Source: Gnetum montanum (Eukaryota > Streptophyta > Gnetopsida > Gnetales > Gnetaceae). From it: DNA of 64,000 bases. A model generated the notes under the pieces. It searched no databases and was not told where the DNA came from. It was given only the letters and a program-made list of their open reading frames with translations. The stretch is taken from positions 404,455-468,454 of the forward strand of contig MNCI01000569.1 of NCBI GenBank assembly GCA_015680685.1, given 5' to 3'. Position numbers and translations under genes: made by a program. Below, piece by piece: positions 35,009 to 46,386 of this stretch. Position 1 is the stretch's first letter; each line of letters opens with the position of its first letter.

Positions 35009-35884
35009 TGATAAAGTCAATTTTTGTTGTGATACAATATTGTAGCAATGATGTCATAGATATGATGTCGTGGTATATGCTACATCATTATTGATATGAT
35101 GTCTCAAGATGTGTGTAGCCCTATAAATACCAGCACTTGGGCACACAATCTAAAACTTTTCATTCCATCTTTAGCTAGGCTTTTGTAGTTTGGTTTCATA
35201 GTTTTAGCAATAGAGTGAATGCCTGTAGTGTGGTGTTTAGCAGTTGTAAAAAATCTTTATTCGAGTGAAGTGTTCTTGGGCATAGTTCATGACTAAAAAT
35301 AAAGATCAAGATTGCTTCTCATCATTGCAACATCCACTTAGTTTACTTGTTTTACTTAGTTTAATTTTCTTACTTTTCTAGTTAATCATTTACGTTTTCA
35401 AGTACTTTACTTTACTTGTTCATTAGTAAAGTAAATGAGTACAACTAGTTTAGAGTATTTAAGTGTAATTATTTGGTAATCCTAGTAATGTTATTACTTG
35501 GTTCACCTAGTAGCATAATGTTTGATAACCCAGTAATAATTACATGAGCCCAAGATGTATATGATAAGCCAAGACTGGACGCTCATCACTCAAGGCTAGA
35601 GTAGATTTTCATTACAGTCATTACTTAGATTTAGATTTATATTTTAATTTTCATTATGTTTGTAACTAGGAGTATTAAGGGCCTAACAACATCACTTAAT
35701 ATACACCTCATTGTGAGTTAAACCATATCGTTAGTCTTCACTAACTTGAAGTGGGAAGATGATAATCACGAACTTAATATCAACCCTTAGCATAATAACA
35801 TTGTCCATTTGCAGATTACGATTTGGTCATGTGTGAGCACTCATGACTTGTATGGTAGAGTGTTGGATGCTCCATTGTTCATCA
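35009..35884 (+). repeat. R3 3' LTR
   Basis: Starts TGATAAAGTCAATTTTTG, ends TTGTTCATCA, with a TATA box at 35,122-35,129. It aligns with both parts of the interrupted 5' LTR, including the aacttaatatt stretch where S2 inserted there. This confirms that S2 is an addition. The polypurine-tract phrase (aggacaagtttctagtcacttgtgaggcta) precedes it in degraded form. Confidence 0.9.
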
Positions 35885-35994
35885 ACAACAAAACTTGTTG
35901 ATAGTAATATGATACTTGATTGAAATAGTAGACAAGAGATATTGAGCTTTTGCATCCAGTTTATTAGATCTAATGTGATATAAATAAAGTTGTT

Positions 35995-37680
35995 TTTTGC
36001 CTTCTACAATAGACCACATCTATTTTAAAACCTTTTGTTTGACTAGCTAGTGAATATGCTTGGGATTTTGTTGCACATCCTCACAAGATATATTACATTC
36101 TCTCAACCATTGTATACCATGAAAATACCAACAATAGTTTCACTAATCGTCAAGAATTTCTTGAAAGAATTTGTGTTGCCTTAAGATATGCAAGCCATGA
36201 GTGGATGTAATGAATTTACATAAGGCTTCTAGTTCTAAAAGTAATAAATTACATTCACGAAAAAACATTAAGCAAGAAGTTTCCATCTTCACCTTGAACT
36301 CATTGAGAAGAAAAGTTATTTTCCACTCTTTCAATATTTTTCAAAAGTTTAGCACTAGGTCCAGGTTCCCAAACATTACATCCATAGAATAAAGTAAGAT
36401 AGATGAAAATCTGAAAATTTTGTTTTCTAACCTTCCAAGCCCAATGTCCTAAATTCTTGCACTTGATTTTAAAAAGATACATAGATTTGAAACCTCATGC
36501 TATTCTTTCTTTGATGCAGTTTCCACATGTAATTGTTCATAGATATAAGCCCTAATTATTTAAAAAAGCCTACTATTTGCACATTGGTATCCTCAATATT
36601 GAAGTTATAACAAGTATTTCTTGTATCCTAGATCATCAATTTGGTTTTATTCATATTCACTTGAAGACTAGATGAATGACAATAATTCTTAATATTTGCA
36701 ATATATTTTTTATATCTTCTGTTGTAGTGGAAATCAAGGTAGCATAATATGTATACAAAAGAAGATTCACTGCTTAAGATCTAATTTTTAGAGCATGACT
36801 ATCTTGCCTGTTACACAACCATTTTTATATTTCATCAATAAAGTATCAAAAAGAGTTGGAGAAAGTGAACAACCTTGCTTAACTCCAATTTTGCTCTAGA
36901 ATTCAAAATTTTTCTTTGAATTGCTATTTTCCTCATACAATCTTTGAGTTACTATAATCAAATCTAAAGGGAGGCTAATTTTAGGCAATCACAACCAAAG
37001 TTTTGTACGAATCACTGAATTATATATTTTTGGAAAATCATAAAATAAATAAAAACCTTTTATTAGGCATTTTTGTAAACTTCATGTAGTGTTTAAGCGT
37101 AAGTAAGTGATCAATAGTGGAGTTTTTTTGTCTAAAACCTACTTGATATCTTGTCCTAACCTAGTTACCTTTAACCCAAGAATCAATTCTCTTTTCTAGC
37201 AATGTACCCAACAACTTATCAAAAATATTACTCTCAATGATCATTCGATAATTATTAAAATTATTTTTATTCCCTTTTATATAAGAAGATAGGTTCACTA
37301 TTTTTCTAATGTTGATCTAATCCTTAATCCATATTGAATTTAATTTTGGCCAAATTTCTCTATAAATAGCATGTCCTACCCCCTTTAATAATTTTGCATA
37401 TAAACCATTTGAATCTATAATTTTGCCATAGTAAATTGGAGAGGTGCTTGTTGTACAATAGCAGTAGAATTATTATCTTCTCCTATAAATAGTGGATTAT
37501 AAAATGAGCAAATATGTTTAAAAGAAAAATTAAATGATGAAGAATCTTTATGACAAAAACATTACAAAAAATGTCTAGGCTTCTTTTTAATGATGTAAGC
37601 AAAATATTCCTATTGCTTCCCAATAAATTACATTTTATTGGTTCTAATTAAGCATTTATATGCCTTATGATATTTTTGAT
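35995..37680 (-). mobile_element. LINE (non-LTR retrotransposon) reverse-transcriptase relic
   Basis: Minus-strand translation from about 37,300 gives KGNKNNFNNYRMIIESNIFD, KLLGTLLEKRIDSWVKG, YQVGFRQKNSTIDHLLTLKH, GVKQGCSLSPTLF (frame-shifted, 36,895-36,850), a degraded catalytic site LLLYTYYATLI instead of LLLYADDIVL (about 36,770-36,730), then VNMNKTKLMI, LGHWAWKVRKQNFQIFIYLT, LFYGCNVWEPGPSAKLLKNI (36,482-36,300) and PIEALC-like text. This order is typical of plant LINEs. No 3' poly(A) or target duplication is clear at the left end. The catalytic residues are lost, so it is dead. Confidence 0.75.
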
Positions 37681-37719
37681 GGTGACAACTCTCATGGTGG
37701 CTCCTTATGCCTTGGTGTT

Positions 37720-38300
37720 GGTTGTGGCTATCCTATTATTGCTTTCAGCTGGAATACATCAATTAATGTCTTCAATTTCTTTTCCTTAGTTCTTGGATTG
37801 TGAATGGTCCAAGTAAGTTCACCTAAGTTTGCTATTGTAGGCACCTTCCAAGAACATGATAAAGCTAGAAAACATTTCATTGCCATTAGCAAACTAGGTA
37901 GCAAAATGTTTCTATTTGATGTCAAATGACTTGATAATGTCCTTCAACTCTTGGTTGTCCACCATCTTCTTGGAGAAATTCTCTACAATGGTCCTTTGAT
38001 CTTCAAACTGTGTCTTGAGGACCTCAAGCTTCATGTTGTTGATTTACAATTTTTGGCATGCTTCCCTATGAAGCTTGTACTAATTCTTATACAATAGGTA
38101 TGAGCTAGTCACTTACTTTTCCAACTTTGTTCTCAACCTACCAGTAGTAAGCATAGTTAGATTTGCATAATGGAGGTTGGCTAGCTTTATATATTCTATC
38201 ATCTTTTTTGTTTTCAACTTCTTCATATGGATTTCAACTTGATTGTATGTATTCAATCCACCAAAGATGGGCTATCATGCATTGCCTTCGTGTTATTGAA
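37720..38300 (-). pseudogene. ORF3 fragment of another LTR element
   Basis: Minus-strand frames give NTYNQVEIHMKKLK, IEYIKLANLHYANLTMLTTG, RLRTKLEK (38,255-38,120), then NGNEMFSSFIMFLEGAY-type text or, in another frame (37,925-37,728), MKCFLALSCSWKVPTIA, WTIHNPRTKEKKLKTLIDVF. These match the core and C-terminal motifs of ORF3 in R3, R4 and R5. No LTR belonging to it is seen next to it, so it is an isolated fragment abutting the LINE. Confidence 0.65.
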
Positions 38301-40290
38301 AGGCTTGCTATGTTAATGCTGCTTTGTTGATGGGCCTATGTTGACTAAGGCTCTATGTTGACATTGTAGTATCAATGAGGCTTAGTTATGCAATTTTTCT
38401 TAAACTTTTAGACATTTTTGGGCAATTTTAATATCAAATGAGAGCCATAAGAAAGGTCTTTAACCATGAAAAACATGTAGACAATTAGGATGAATTTTGA
38501 TGATGAATTCATAGATTTTTAAAGCTTGAACATGAAGAATTGGGGTTTTTGGAGTGCTATGTGATGCTCATCTTCATTTGCTCTTTGATTCAATAAATGA
38601 AAGGTTTTGTCTTTTCTTGGAATTTTGACCTATTTCTTCTTTTAATTCTAAAATAATGGGAGCCTAATCTTGCTTAGCTAATTTGACATTGTAGGTGATG
38701 AGACATAGGGATAGACAAATACATTACTTCCTTGTTGATGCTTCCTTTAATGCTACCTAGAAAGAATTGTTTCTACCCCAAATGTGCAAAAGTGCCTTGT
38801 TTTTGGTACTTTTTTGGAGCTACTTTATATCACAATGTAAAACCTCAACATCAATATTCCTTTTTTAAAGTCAAATTATTCTCTTATGGAACCACCTCTT
38901 ATGTTGTGTAGCAAATAAGGTTTTGAAAATTAATTATTGTGCTACAAGAGAGACTATGAACATATGCTACAAATCAACAAAGGAGTTCTATTTGTATGGG
39001 CATCATATATGCTTCAAGAGGTAAATTGTATTGTATCATTTAACTTTTTTCCAAGATTTGCTAGCAAGTCTAGGACCTCACACTATACAAAAGAGTTGAT
39101 TGCACAATAGAGAAAAATAACTATTTTTTGATTCCTAGGCTAAAATAATTTAATCTCTAGAAACCTTTGCAAAAAGGATTCCCTTACCGCATTGGATGGA
39201 TGCCTACTTTGCAACCGATCCTATGATGAGGGGGTTGTTCCCTGGCTAACATGTACAAAATCCTATTACATGATGCATGTTTTGTTTGATCAAATGTATC
39301 TTTCAAAAATTCAAAGTGCAAAACCCTATCATCTAGATTATTATTGGCCTTCTTTTCCAATGCAACATTGAAAGAATTCATTAATTTTTTCCTCAGTTTT
39401 TCCTTTGACCATATTAAGGGAGGTGAAGAAAGGTTCCTACAAAGAGACATCGGTCAAGAACGTGTTCAGATACTAATGGTGGGCCCTTAGGAGATCACTC
39501 GAGCTCACCATTGATTTGGAGATTGGAGAATCATTGGTAGGCATTGCAAAACTTACAAATAAGGTAATTAAGCTTAAGTAAGTGTAGTGTAGACAATAAG
39601 CTGCTCACTGACTTGTCTTGTTATTTGAGGAATTATGGATTCAAGATGTGGCCTATGACATAAATATTGTCCTTCAGTTTTTGTAATAATGGAAAACGGA
39701 TCCTATGATGCCCCCTTCATATGAAGAGCTCATATGAGCTAAGGTTAGTCCTAGAATACCTTTGAACCTGCTATCATGTAGACTTATTCACTCGTTATGT
39801 ATAAATTAAATTTGAACATTTGAAAGGAGTTATTTCAAGCGTGCTATGGTTTTATTTAGTGAAGATCACTCTAAGCCATTTAATGTGCTTTGACAATGGG
39901 TACCATGCACTATGCTCAAAATTTTATTATTAGCGAGAAAGAATCATTCTGTGCATCAGCTTACTGGAAGGTTCACTCACAATTAACAGAATTTTTACAC
40001 TTAGCCTGGATGCATTCAAGTCTGTCCGTCTTGAAAATTTTCAGCCTATTTGAAATTCCATGTGTAAGGTAGTCTCCCCCAACAATAAAAGGTAAAGTTG
40101 TGACAGATAAGAGAAAAAGTATTGGGCCAGTTTTACATAAAAACATATCAATGAGATGTGGCAAGTGTCTGAGATTAGATAAGCATAATGCTCTACTTTT
40201 GGCACACTGCAGTGATCCACTGTATGTCTGTATGTCATAGATTCAAAGATCAGATATTCCCTGATTCACAATGCTGGCACTAATACAGCC
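38301..40290. other. No recognisable gene
   Basis: AT-rich DNA with only short open frames. The longest, 39,450-39,184 on the minus strand (88 codons, EKLRKKLMNSFNVALEKKAN in part), is not recognised and has no relative elsewhere in the window. A phrase near 38,325-38,390 (ttgatgggcctatgttgac) is internally repetitive. Confidence 0.4.
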
Positions 40291-40296
40291 AGACAC

Positions 40297-40608
40297 CTAA
40301 AATTGTTCAAACTGTTCGAAGTTGAAATTATTGATCTTATACCTAAAACTAAAATGACAGATAAGCCATACACTTGCTGCTTTTCGGGCCTTAAAAAAAA
40401 TCAAAATAGGTACTGCAATATCAAAAGAATATGCTGAAATTGGATGAATATCCGGGTAAGGGCAATAAAAGTGTTTCCTTTTTTGGCTCCAACAGAGCTT
40501 CTGTCGTTTAAGTTCCCCTGTTCTATTTTGCCTATAATTTACTGAATTCTGTTTCAGCAATGAATGGAAGGCGCCACGAGTATAAATGCTTTTGTATATT
40601 GGTGCCAT
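40297..40608 (-). CDS. Hypothetical 103-residue frame
   Basis: The frame opens with an ATG at 40,608 and has a basic N-terminus (MAPIYKSIYTRGAFHS, ELKRQKLCWSQKRKHF) followed by a hydrophobic stretch (AYSFDIAVPILIFFKARKAA). I recognise no domain. It might be a first exon or a chance frame. It lies in the only part of the window (about 40,300-42,500) with no repeat signal, on the same strand as the LRR fragment. Confidence 0.2.
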   Translation of the reverse strand: MAPIYKSIYTRGAFHSLLKQNSVNYRQNRTGELKRQKLCWSQKRKHFYCPYPDIHPISAYSFDIAVPILIFFKARKAASVWLICHFSFRYKINNFNFEQFEQF

Positions 40609-40639
40609 GATTTAGAACCGTGTTACAGCAGGGTGTCTC

Positions 40640-41689
40640 TTCACACATCGTATCAGAAATAATTCATTAGCTGCTCATGGTAAAGTTATTTATTCTATTT
40701 AATCTTTGAGAAATCAGTTACAACTAAAGGTGAATCTAACGTGATTTAAAATGTCTTGAAAAAACAAAATACAAGCTATAGACGATACACACTACCTGAA
40801 TGAGTAGGAGATTCAGAAGCAAGCTCCAACTTGGTTGAGAAAAACATGATCTTAAAGTCCAACTTCACAACATTGGTATAGTTTACCGTAACAGATCAGA
40901 GATTTTGAGATGTTGAAAAACACGAAACAGGAGGCCTACTTATTCCTCTTATTTTAAATAAATCTAGCCCAAGCTGATTTAAAGTTGGAATCAAAGATGT
41001 GACAGGTTTTAATTGCAAAGCAATGGGACCTAATTTTCCATTCCTTGAAAATGAAATACTGATGATAGTATTTCATAGAGAGATCATGCTAAAGCACAGA
41101 AACCAACCCCAACATAATACACTTATTCGTGTTCATATAAAAGGGAATCAATCCAACATGACGTTTGAAAGACTGAGATGTCAATCATGTCATTTTATTC
41201 TTACATGAACTGATTTACTGTGAGGAGCAGGCAAACTCTGCATGTGCAGTCAATAACAAAACACCCAACAATGGTGCATCCTTATCTTAAAGTAAGCTAA
41301 TTAATGCATGTGTTTTGTTAAACTATCAAGCTAACTTTTGTTATCATTGATATTCTTTGCATCTCAGTTACATCTATTTGGAAACATGATATTTTTTAAT
41401 GTAATCTTATTTGCACTATAAAAAAACTAAGAATTACAAATGCTGAAGTTGTTAGTTTTGCACTTTACTAAATTTAAAGCCACAGGGTCTTGTGAGCAAA
41501 TTTGCATCCAAGGACTTTATCTTGACTTCATTTGGTACATGGCTGTAAACATGTTTGAACTTATAATCCAACAGAAGGTGGCAGAAACTAAAGACATACT
41601 GGACTAGTACCATAAAAAGCAGGTGCAGAAACATTTCCTACTACCTGTATACAAACTAGATAGGATGTTTGACAGATTTGTACTTACAT
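40640..41689. other. No supported gene
   Basis: Sequence of moderate AT content downstream (minus sense) of the LRR fragment. I see only short frames in both directions and no repeat relatives in the window. It could hold the 3' untranslated region of the LRR gene; AATAAA-like motifs are present but not distinctive. Confidence 0.35.
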
Positions 41690-42430
41690 TCAAATTAGGT
41701 ACCTTCCAAAGAAACGTTGAAAGGGATCGCAATGAAAAAACAGAGCAATTGCTGTCCCATATGCTAGGCCAAATCCCAATCCCAATGCCATTAACGACAC
41801 ATGTTCATCAATCCAGGTCCACCAGTCTTTGCTCATCTTGGCCTCCATCACAGGCTCTCTTGACTTTGAATTTCTACATAAATTGTCAGTGGGAAAGCCA
41901 CACAAACACTCATTTTCTGCAAAGGAACTTTCATCGGACGTGGAGATCTGTGTGCTTTTTGGAATTCTTCCACATAACTTGTTAAATGAAACATTGAAAA
42001 TGCTCAAAAAGTGCAAGGATCCTACCTGTAATGGAATTGTCCCTGACAGCTTGTATTTTAGATCCAAAGCTTCCAAAAGCTCTAAATTTCCAATGGATGA
42101 AGGTATAATACCACTTAACATATTATAAGATAAATTCAGTACCCTCAAAGAAGTGAGATCTCCAATGCTATTTGGAATCTTCCCTGTGAGATTGTTGTTT
42201 GACAAATTGATAACATTGTTACCATGTATTATGGGAACCTCTTTAACCTCTACCTCTTTTTCAGTCAGCATCACAAAGAAATCCGTTGTGATCTGTAATG
42301 GTATGTGCAGTATTGAACCCTTGTGTAAATAGCTGACATTGAGAACCTCAAAATTGTAGTCTCTGCTATTTGCTGATTGCCGAAATTGCTTGAAGAGCAA
42401 AGACCCACTATTGCAATGAACACTTATCAG
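41690..42430 (-). pseudogene. Leucine-rich-repeat receptor-like protein, C-terminal fragment
   Basis: The frame 42,400-41,690 encodes 236 residues and remains in phase upstream to about 42,430. The N-terminal 60 residues hold the island-like segment seen before the last repeats of Cf-type receptor-like proteins (KEVEVKEVP). Then come LRRs: INLSNNNLTGKIPNSIGDL, LNLSYNMLSGIIPSSIGNL, LDLKYKLSGTIPLQVGSL (one residue short) and FNVSFNKLCGRIP. A C-cap follows with the paired Cys motif NECLCGFPTDNLC, an acidic/basic stretch, a transmembrane helix (ALGLGFGLAYGTAIALFF) and a short cytoplasmic tail without kinase. Such proteins sense extracellular ligands at the plasma membrane, usually with a co-receptor. 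The signal peptide and most repeats are missing, so this is a truncated gene or the last exon of a broken one. Confidence 0.8.
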
Positions 42431-42492
42431 CGCAAAAAGTGCAGAGAGGTGGAATCAAATGCAAAATAAGAGCAGATGACTTCCTGATCTAC

Positions 42493-42544
42493 CAAAGAAA
42501 AGCTCGACTGGTAGAAATCAAAGAAAAGCTCGACTGGTAGAAAT
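42493..42544 (+). repeat. 26-bp perfect tandem duplication
   Basis: caaagaaaagctcgactggt followed by agaaat occurs twice in immediate succession (42,493-42,518 and 42,519-42,544), just upstream of the truncated end of the LRR frame. It may mark the breakpoint region. Confidence 0.9.
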
Positions 42545-43121
42545 CATATGACTTCAAGTCGGTTCAGTCACGCTAAATACTCGTCTGCAAGAATCATGTA
42601 ACAAATAAATATTTTTAGTCTATACTGTCCCACTTGTTAATTGCAATGGTTAAGGGTGACAGAGTATTTTGAAGGAAAGCAATAGAACAATTTATCAAGG
42701 ATGAGTTTTGCCACTCTGAAGGGTCAAGGCACACCCATAAAAATGGAAAAGCCTTTTAAATTTTTGTTTACAAGAAAAAATTGGGGTTTTCCTCTTCCAT
42801 TTGTTAATGAAATTGTTTTAACGTTAAAATAATTCTTGTTATTACATCAAAAAATTATTTACAAGTAAATCAATTGAATGGTTTAGAATTTAATAAATTA
42901 AATAAAATTATAAAATAAAAAGATAAAGCTTATAATGATCATACGAGAATTAAAGTTACAAGAATATTTGATTTATTGAAAATTTGATAATGTACGGAGA
43001 AGAGAGAAACAAGGTTTGTTATATGTTTTTAGCTTTATTTATTTTAGGAAAATGTAAAATGAAAAAGATATAGCTAGCATTTACCTACTCTTAAGTATTG
43101 TATTAAGTAGGATTAACCTTT
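42545..43121. other. AT-rich stretch, nothing recognised
   Basis: No open frame, LTR end or repeat relative is seen here. Confidence 0.4.
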
Positions 43122-43250
43122 TCTCTCATCCTACTTAATTTTTAAAAAACAAAAATTACAAGAGCATGGTTAATCCTTTTGGTGGTTAAATTTTAAAAAG
43201 CCTTGTTAAGAGTTAATTAAGACTTGATTTCAGCATACTCTTAGACTATG
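43122..43250 (+). repeat. Dispersed repeat X, copy 2, cut by the R5 LTR
   Basis: Matches 9,973-10,117 from tctctcatcctacttaa to ctcttagactatg. The match ends exactly where the R5 LTR starts (43,251), so the repeat was the insertion target. The 5-bp target sequence on this side is CTATG. Confidence 0.75.
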
Positions 43251-44115
43251 TGATGAGCAATGGAGTAATCCAACACCCAATCGTACAAGTCACAGGCGTT
43301 TCACATGTGACCAGATCGTAATCCATGGATGAGTCAATGTGAATATGCTAGCAATTGGTTAAGTTCAAGATTGTTGTCTTCCCACATGGAGCTAGTGAAG
43401 TCTATGTGTATGGTTTAGCTCACTATGAGGTATATGATATGTTGATGTTGATAGGCCATTTCTCCTAGCAAATATGGTAAAGTGAAAATAGTTGCTAATT
43501 CTAAGGAAAACAATAAATGAATCTATTCTATCCTATGGCGATGGATATTCTATCCTCATTTTCTGTACATGCCTTAGACTCATGCAATCATCATTGGGTT
43601 TACCAAGTGTACCACTACTGGGCGTACCAATTGATAACACTACTAGGTTACTAGACAACTACACTTGGTACTCGAAACCAGTTGTATCCATATTACTTAC
43701 TTTCAACATGTAAAATAAAGCGCTTGTAAAGTAAATGATTAATTAGGGAAAATAGGAATAATTATTCTAAGTAAATAGAAAGAAAACTAAGTGGATGTTG
43801 CAATGATGATAAGCAATCTCGATATTTATTGCTAGTTAATAATTGTGTCCAAGTACAATTCACTATAATAAGGACTCCATTCAATCACTTAACATCACAC
43901 TGTGGGCATACACTACTAAGTGCTAAAGACTAGAATCACATAAACAAATCGAAAGAGTTTCGCTACTATGAATGAAAATCTCCTCTTGATCCGTGCGCCT
44001 AAGTGTTGTATTTATAGGCTAGCACACATCTCGTGATATCACATTTATGATGACATAGCTAGTACTACGATATCGAAGCTACAGTAACATAGTCTGACCA
44101 AAATTGACTTTATCA
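43251..44115 (-). repeat. R5 3' LTR
   Basis: The right end ccaaaattgactttatca is the complement of TGATAAAGTCAATTTTGG, nearly the R3 LTR start. The left end is tgatgagcaatggag. TATA box on the minus strand at 44,009-44,016. Degraded GATATC palindromes (cgtgatatcacat, acgatatcgaa) lie between the TATA box and the LTR start. Confidence 0.85.
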
Positions 44116-44329
44116 TGCCCTCACAATTGACTGAAAACTTATCCTCAAGTTAAAACAAAATGAGGATAGAGTTCCTTACAAAATTAGGAGGTAGATTTAC
44201 ATGACTAACTTAACTATTTACATGACACTTTATGTCACAGTGGTGTTTTATAAAAATGAACACAAGTCATGACAAGACAAACAAAACAACCAAACAACTT
44301 AATGAAGCTTAATGTAGCCTACGTAATGC

Positions 44330-45502
44330 TTGGTGGTGGTGGCTCCTCCATTAATTTCTTCTGCTTGTCATCAGGAATCTGGAATTTGTATCTATTCAAG
44401 ACTGTTTAAAGTTTCTCCTCTTCCATTTTGGGATCATGTATCGTCCATGCTTACTGTGTAATGTGTGCTGGAGCAAGTACATCCCATGGACATGGTAGCC
44501 ATCAAAACATCTGATTAGCTTTAACATACCATGCTACAAAATGGCTCTTCTCTTCTTTGAATGCTCTGTCCTTGGCTCGTAACTCATGATAATTTGACAA
44601 TCTTCTACCTCGGTTTGCTACAGCATCTTTTTGTCCTTAGTAGCCAGCCTTAACTGCTTCTAGTTTAGAGTTTACCACCTAAAGTTTCTATAGAGCATCT
44701 TTTTAATCTGCAGAATCCTTTTCATACAATGCATATGTGGTTGCTACTTGTTGTTCAAGCTCATTTTGGGGCCTACCTATTGTCAACATGGCTAGGTTAG
44801 CATAGCGAAGGTTGGCTAACCCCATATATTTTTTCAGATCTTCTATCTATAGGTCTTTATTTTTGACTTTCGCTTAGTGGACATGAGCATAACTATCCAA
44901 GATGGGATGCCAGTCTAGATTCTATGCTGATATGGAATTGATTCAGGCCTTAACCATCTAGATCTCCTTCTCATTGATTTATTTGTACATTCTCACCTAG
45001 TTGCAGAAGTGTTCTTTGAGCATTTCATGCTTCTTAACTTCATTCTGCCATGCAGTGATTTCAATAGCTGATTTTTGTCTAATTGTGCATACCTCCTCCA
45101 TCAATAGGGTTCTATTTTCTTGTGCTAATTGGCTCATATCTTGGTTAACTCTCATCAGTTGTTCTCTCCATTGATGGATGCTCTCCTCTAGGATGTTCTT
45201 TTGCTTCTCTATAGTAGTCAACCTGGTGTTATCTACAACAAGTTATTTGTTTTCTTCTTGTGCTGTAGTGAGTGCCTTAACATGTGCATATGCTTGTGCT
45301 TCTACTATTAAGGCATTCCACACTACTTTCTCCTTTTCATTCTCCATTTTCTTATTCTACTCTATCAGGCAATGGATTTGTTCTATTCTAAATTGCTCTA
45401 GCTAGTCAGGCATCACATATTGCATTGGATCTCTGTGTTTAGCCCTCAGGGTTGTGAGCTCTTCTTGTAATTTGAGAATTTCATTCTATGCATGCTCTAC
45501 CT
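44330..45502 (-). pseudogene. R5 ORF3, C-terminal half
   Basis: Minus-strand translation from 45,490 down gives ILKLQEELTTLRAKHRDPMQ, then a long heptad-like stretch open at 45,221-44,997 (TTIEKQKNILEESIHQWREQ, MSQLAQENRTLLMEE). The conserved core at 44,870-44,720 reads IEDLKKYMGLANLRYANLAM, LTIGRPQNELEQQVATTYAL. The C-terminus reads WLPCPWDVLAPAHITQ, WTIHDPKMEEEKL, KKLMEEPPPPS. The many Glu/Gln/Leu heptads predict a coiled coil. This is the best-preserved copy of the ORF3 core. Confidence 0.75.
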
Positions 45503-46367
45503 TGATAAATCAATTTTTAGTCGAATATGATATCAGATATACAATATTGTAGCACACACTACATCATCATATATGCAATATCGTGGGATGTGTGCTAGCC
45601 TATAAATACAGCACTTAGATGCAGGTATCATCAATAGATTTCATTCCATAGTAGTAGAACTCTTTTAATTTGTTTTCTTGAATTTAGTTTTTAGCACTTA
45701 GAAGTGTGAATGTCTGCAATGTAGTGTGATGTAGTGTACAAAGTCTTTATTCAAGCATCTTGTACTCAGGCATAAGTGTGAACAACAAAAAGTTTGAGCT
45801 ATTTCATACTGTTGCCTCATTCTCCTAGTTTACTATTTTACTTAGAATAATGTTTAATGTTTTCTTAGTTAATGTTTACCATTCCATGCACTTTACCATT
45901 ACTGTTTTAAAGCTGAATAAGTACAAATGATCTCAAGCACTTAAGTGTAATTGCTTGGTAACCTAGTAGTGTTGTCGCTTAGTTCACCTAGTAGCAAATA
46001 CTCGGTAATCCCAGTGGTAGTTACATGAAGCCTAGGGTATGTAAGAAAGGTCACGACTAGATACTCATTGCCTTAGGATAGAATAGATTTTTTTACTATT
46101 TTAGTTAGAATTAGAGTTAGAAATTACTTTCACTTCACCATGTTCACTAGGAGCTAGATGGCCAAACCACATCAACATATCATATACCTCACTATGAGTG
46201 AAACCATACATGGAGACTTCACTAGCTCCATGTGGGAAGACAATGGTCTCGAACTAAAACTAATTACTACAATAATCACACTGCATCATCCATGGATTAT
46301 GATTTGGTTGTGCATGAAACACTTGTGACTTGTATGGTTGGGTGTTGGATTGCTCCACCACTCATCA
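45503..46367 (+). repeat. R6 5' LTR
   Basis: Starts TGATAAATCAATTTTTAG, ends CCACCACTCATCA. TATA box at 45,601-45,608. Upstream lie degraded palindromes (atatgatatcagatat, atatgcaatatcgtgg). It interrupts R5 ORF3; the left target flank is TACCT. Confidence 0.85.
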
Positions 46368-46368
46368 T

Positions 46369-46386
46369 TTGTGTTGTTGCTAGGGA
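46369..46386 (+). other. R6 primer-binding site, degraded
   Basis: TTGTGTTGTTGCTAGGGA occupies the PBS position and matches the tRNA-Asp complement mainly in its second half (GTTGC-GGGA). Confidence 0.65.

Larger units (their letters stand above)
13883..35884 (+). mobile_element. R3: gag-bearing LTR retrotransposon without RT/IN, carrying nested S2 and R4
   Basis: The 5' LTR (13,883-15,501) and 3' LTR (35,009-35,884) both start TGATAAAGTCAATTTTTG and end in TCATCA. The first contains S2, and gag is split by R4. With the insertions removed the element is roughly 8.9 kb: LTR, PBS, gag, PR, spacer, ORF3, LTR. RT, RNase H and integrase are absent between PR and spacer. The outer 5-bp flanks (gtagt and acaac) do not match, so the two ends may not come from a single simple insertion. 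Confidence 0.8.
43251..45502 (-). mobile_element. R5: 3' end of an R3-family element
   Basis: 3' LTR (43,251-44,115, minus), polypurine-tract phrase (tgccctcacaattgac, complement of GTCAATTGTGAGGGCA) and ORF3 (44,330-45,502). The element is cut at 45,503 by the R6 5' LTR; no continuation was found beyond R6. Confidence 0.8.

Noticed and set aside
39184-39450. 88-codon minus-strand frame as a gene
   Set aside because: No recognised motif, no relatives in the window and a length easily reached by chance.
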